Made by a program: the position numbers and the translations under genes. The notes under the pieces are model-generated. The model worked only from the letters and a program-made list of their open reading frames with translations. It had not been told where the DNA came from and searched no databases. Positions 62,382 through 64,000 of a DNA stretch of 64,000 nt are shown here, piece after piece. Numbering within the stretch: the stretch's first letter is position 1; every line of letters starts with the position of its first letter. This DNA comes from Bacillota bacterium (GTDB lineage: Bacteria > Bacillota > Clostridia > Lachnospirales > Lachnospiraceae), in assembly GCA_023392615.1 (NCBI GenBank), contig JAEVYT010000017.1, forward strand, positions 493,985 through 557,984, in the 5' to 3' direction.

Positions 62382-63545
62382 ATGTTAATCCAGATTGAAT
62401 ATTTTGATGTTGATAGCTTGACGAATTTAATATCAATACTAACGATAAAACCGGATAAGGTTATATTTATATATGATCGTGAGGTCACAACATTGAATTC
62501 AGTAAACCATTTAGGTAGAGCCTGCAAATCACACCTTGATAATCTTCAATATGAAGCGTTTTCTGCTGACTCAGATGATCTGGAATCAATTTGTAATTTA
62601 ACGGATAAGTTAATTCCTAAAAATGTGGAATGCATTATCGATCTAACGGGAGGAGGATATCTATTCACAATAGCGGGTTATAAGGTAGGGAAAAAGACAG
62701 GCAAACAGATGATTTATGCTGATATTCGTAAGAATCACATCATTGATGTGGAGACAAATGAGGTTTTGTTTAAAACGGTTAATATTACATTGAACGATTA
62801 CTTGTTATCGAAGAATGCTACCTGTATCGGAACTTCGAACGATATACCAAGTAACAAAGAGATTAAGCAATATATTATAATGTGTGATTATATATTTCGT
62901 CATAAATTCGAATGGAAGAAGTGTTGCAGTTATCTACAAAAATTAACAATGTATTCAGAAGATAATCATATATTTGGTCGCAAATTCATTGAGATAAATG
63001 AAAGAACCGTTCATCCGGATGAAGAATTTCTGGAGTATTGCCAAAGTCTTGGTCTGATCCTTAATTTAAAGATAAACGATAACATAGAATTCGAATACGC
63101 AAGCAATACGGCTAAAAAGTATTTGACTACGTATGGCGTGTGGCTGGAATTCTTCGTTTATACGCAAGCTTGTTCTTTGCAGGGTGTTGGAGATGTTATG
63201 ATGGGAGCTAAAATAGATTGGAATGCAGGGGATGGGTATGAAAAGGTCGGTAATGAAATTGATGTACTATTAACAAAGAATTCAAGGCCGGTTTCTATTT
63301 CCTGTAAGTTTACTGAACCGGATATTGCAGCAATTAATGAGATACTGATTAACACAAGACGAATTGGTGGGAATAAAGGGAAAGCAATTCTGGTAGCGTA
63401 TTGTGATATGAAAAAAGCTGAAACGGGAGCATTCTTAAGAGCGAAGGAATTAGGAATCCGTGTATTAGATCGGGAGGATATCTTGAGTGATAATTTTAAA
63501 GAACGGTTATTGCGTCAGATAGAGATAGGGGATAGGCGAGAATAA
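62382..63545 (+). CDS. Stand-alone CARF-domain nuclease, Card1/Can2-like (DUF1887)
   Basis: This 387-residue protein has an N-terminal Rossmann-like CARF domain (VIFIYDREVT; CIIDLTGGGYLFTIAGYKV is the ligand-loop region) and a C-terminal PD-(D/E)xK nuclease domain of the DUF1887/Card1 type: Glu256 in GVWLEFFVYTQ, Asp294 in GNEIDVLL and Lys309 in SISCKF. In Card1 proteins cyclic tetra-adenylate made by type III CRISPR Cas10 switches on DNA/RNA cleavage. The residue two before the Lys, usually Glu (ECK), is Ser307 here. No CRISPR array, Cas10 or other cas gene is in the window. A good ggaggg site precedes the ATG. Confidence 0.85.
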   Translation: MLIQIEYFDVDSLTNLISILTIKPDKVIFIYDREVTTLNSVNHLGRACKSHLDNLQYEAFSADSDDLESICNLTDKLIPKNVECIIDLTGGGYLFTIAGYKVGKKTGKQMIYADIRKNHIIDVETNEVLFKTVNITLNDYLLSKNATCIGTSNDIPSNKEIKQYIIMCDYIFRHKFEWKKCCSYLQKLTMYSEDNHIFGRKFIEINERTVHPDEEFLEYCQSLGLILNLKINDNIEFEYASNTAKKYLTTYGVWLEFFVYTQACSLQGVGDVMMGAKIDWNAGDGYEKVGNEIDVLLTKNSRPVSISCKFTEPDIAAINEILINTRRIGGNKGKAILVAYCDMKKAETGAFLRAKELGIRVLDREDILSDNFKERLLRQIEIGDRRE

Positions 63546-63555
63546 GGTCAAGAAT

Positions 63556-63583
63556 AAAAGATTCACGGTATACAGAATCTTTT
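63556..63583 (+). terminator. Terminator of the CARF-nuclease gene
   Basis: Perfect stem AAAAGATTC (63556-63564) and GAATCTTTT (63575-63583) with a 10-nt loop. Confidence 0.75.
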
Positions 63584-63687
63584 ACAGCATTTAAGGCTGA
63601 CTCTTACCTGGAAGAATTGGAAATCGAGGTATTTATGGCATTGTAGAAATTGTTAATAATTGTGTAAAAAATATATACAATTTGGTG

Positions 63688-63716
63688 TTGACATATCTTA
63701 TTTTAGATGTTATGAT
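63688..63716 (+). promoter_or_regulatory. Tandem promoter P1 (probable rRNA operon)
   Basis: -35 TTGACA (63688-63693), 17-bp spacer, -10 TATGAT (63711-63716). Preceded by atacaatttggtg, also found before P2 with one change. Confidence 0.8.
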
Positions 63717-63841
63717 AGTATTCGTTCCTCAGTAAAACAGTTTTGAACTGCTGAAAACGCAGATAATAAGCTTTTAGAGGGATGATAATAAAGCGAGTAT
63801 GAATTGTAAAAAATTGAATAAAAAATTAATACAATTTGTTG

Positions 63842-63870
63842 TTGACTTGGCTTTGAAGATGTGTTAAGAT
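63842..63870 (+). promoter_or_regulatory. Tandem promoter P2 (probable rRNA operon)
   Basis: -35 TTGACT (63842-63847), 17-bp spacer, -10 TAAGAT (63865-63870), preceded by A/T-rich tracts that could act as an UP element. Confidence 0.8.
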
Positions 63871-63936
63871 GAGTATCCGCTGGTGATGAACCAGTAAACA
63901 ACTTGAAAGAGTTGAAAAAGAAAATTAAAAAAGTGG

Positions 63937-63965
63937 TTGACATAATACGGACGATGTGTTAGAAT
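63937..63965 (+). promoter_or_regulatory. Tandem promoter P3 (probable rRNA operon)
   Basis: -35 TTGACA (63937-63942), 17-bp spacer, -10 TAGAAT (63960-63965). No coding frame follows before the window ends; the 455-bp gap after the CARF gene holds only these promoters and the terminator. Confidence 0.8.
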
Positions 63966-64000
63966 AAATCCTTGTCAGCTGCGAAAACGAAGCCTTGATA

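Noticed and set aside
1..64000. CRISPR array near the CARF-nuclease or elsewhere
   Set aside because: No set of evenly spaced direct repeats was seen, and no Cas1, Cas2, Cas6 or Cas10 motifs occur in any frame provided.

Overview
The window is AT-rich, tightly packed DNA from a low-GC, anaerobic, spore-forming Clostridia, most probably a Lachnospiraceae member (Lachnoclostridium/'Clostridium phytofermentans'-like). The evidence is the order recJ-apt-relA-MBL-hemZ-hisS-Dabb-aspS, a SCIFF peptide with its radical-SAM maturase, a ferredoxin-dependent indolepyruvate oxidoreductase, two RrF2 regulators, small families such as YezD, DUF3793, DUF1294 and DUF1189, and the start of a sporulation deacetylase gene (pdaB). 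All calls come from reading the sequence; no database search was run.

Layout. 1-2.7 kb: end of an ABC-2 exporter operon with its two-component system. 2.9-9.9 kb: a sulfur amino-acid locus (MalY/PatB-type lyase, MetB/MetC-type enzyme, YezD, an IscR-like and a CymR-like RrF2 regulator, an M20 peptidase, a C39-like protein, cysK). Four of its promoters carry the same inverted repeat (TTCATAT-N7-ATATGAA type) at the transcription start, so it reads as one regulon. 10-22.6 kb: ordinary single genes: MCP, NodB deacetylase, two DegV proteins, a TM1266-like protein, DUF3793, argC with two ARG boxes over its promoter, an HD protein, DUF1189, a zinc phospholipase-C-like protein, ogt, pepF. 22.8-24.8 kb: scfA (six-Cys peptide) and scfB (maturase), separated by a terminator. 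24.8-36.1 kb: the housekeeping block recJ to aspS. 36.4-44.0 kb: a seven-gene operon for aryl-acid/arylpyruvate metabolism (Na+ symporter, two phenylacetate-CoA ligases, IorA, IorB, two ACT proteins). 44.1-52.9 kb: cold-shock gene, ECF S component with a DUF4430 lipoprotein-like partner, galM, upp, a long non-coding gap with a possible small RNA, and an operon joining a GGDEF-EAL protein to an orphan solute-binding protein.

53.0-63.5 kb looks like accessory DNA. A pdaB gene is cut after its first 76 codons and is followed at once by a small ORF and a large serine recombinase, the layout of a skin-like element. Then come sbcD-sbcC, a secreted autolysin with InlB repeats, a 94-nt palindromic element, and a stand-alone CARF-nuclease (Card1/DUF1887 type). 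The missing half of pdaB is not in the window. The last 320 bp hold three tandem sigma-A promoters, each with a 17-bp spacer, pointing rightward as in front of an rRNA operon that would begin just past the edge.

The best leads are the four-site RrF2 regulon, the recombinase-split pdaB, the CARF-nuclease with a Ser in place of the usual catalytic Glu, and the aryl-acid operon with two ligases and two amino-acid-sensing proteins.
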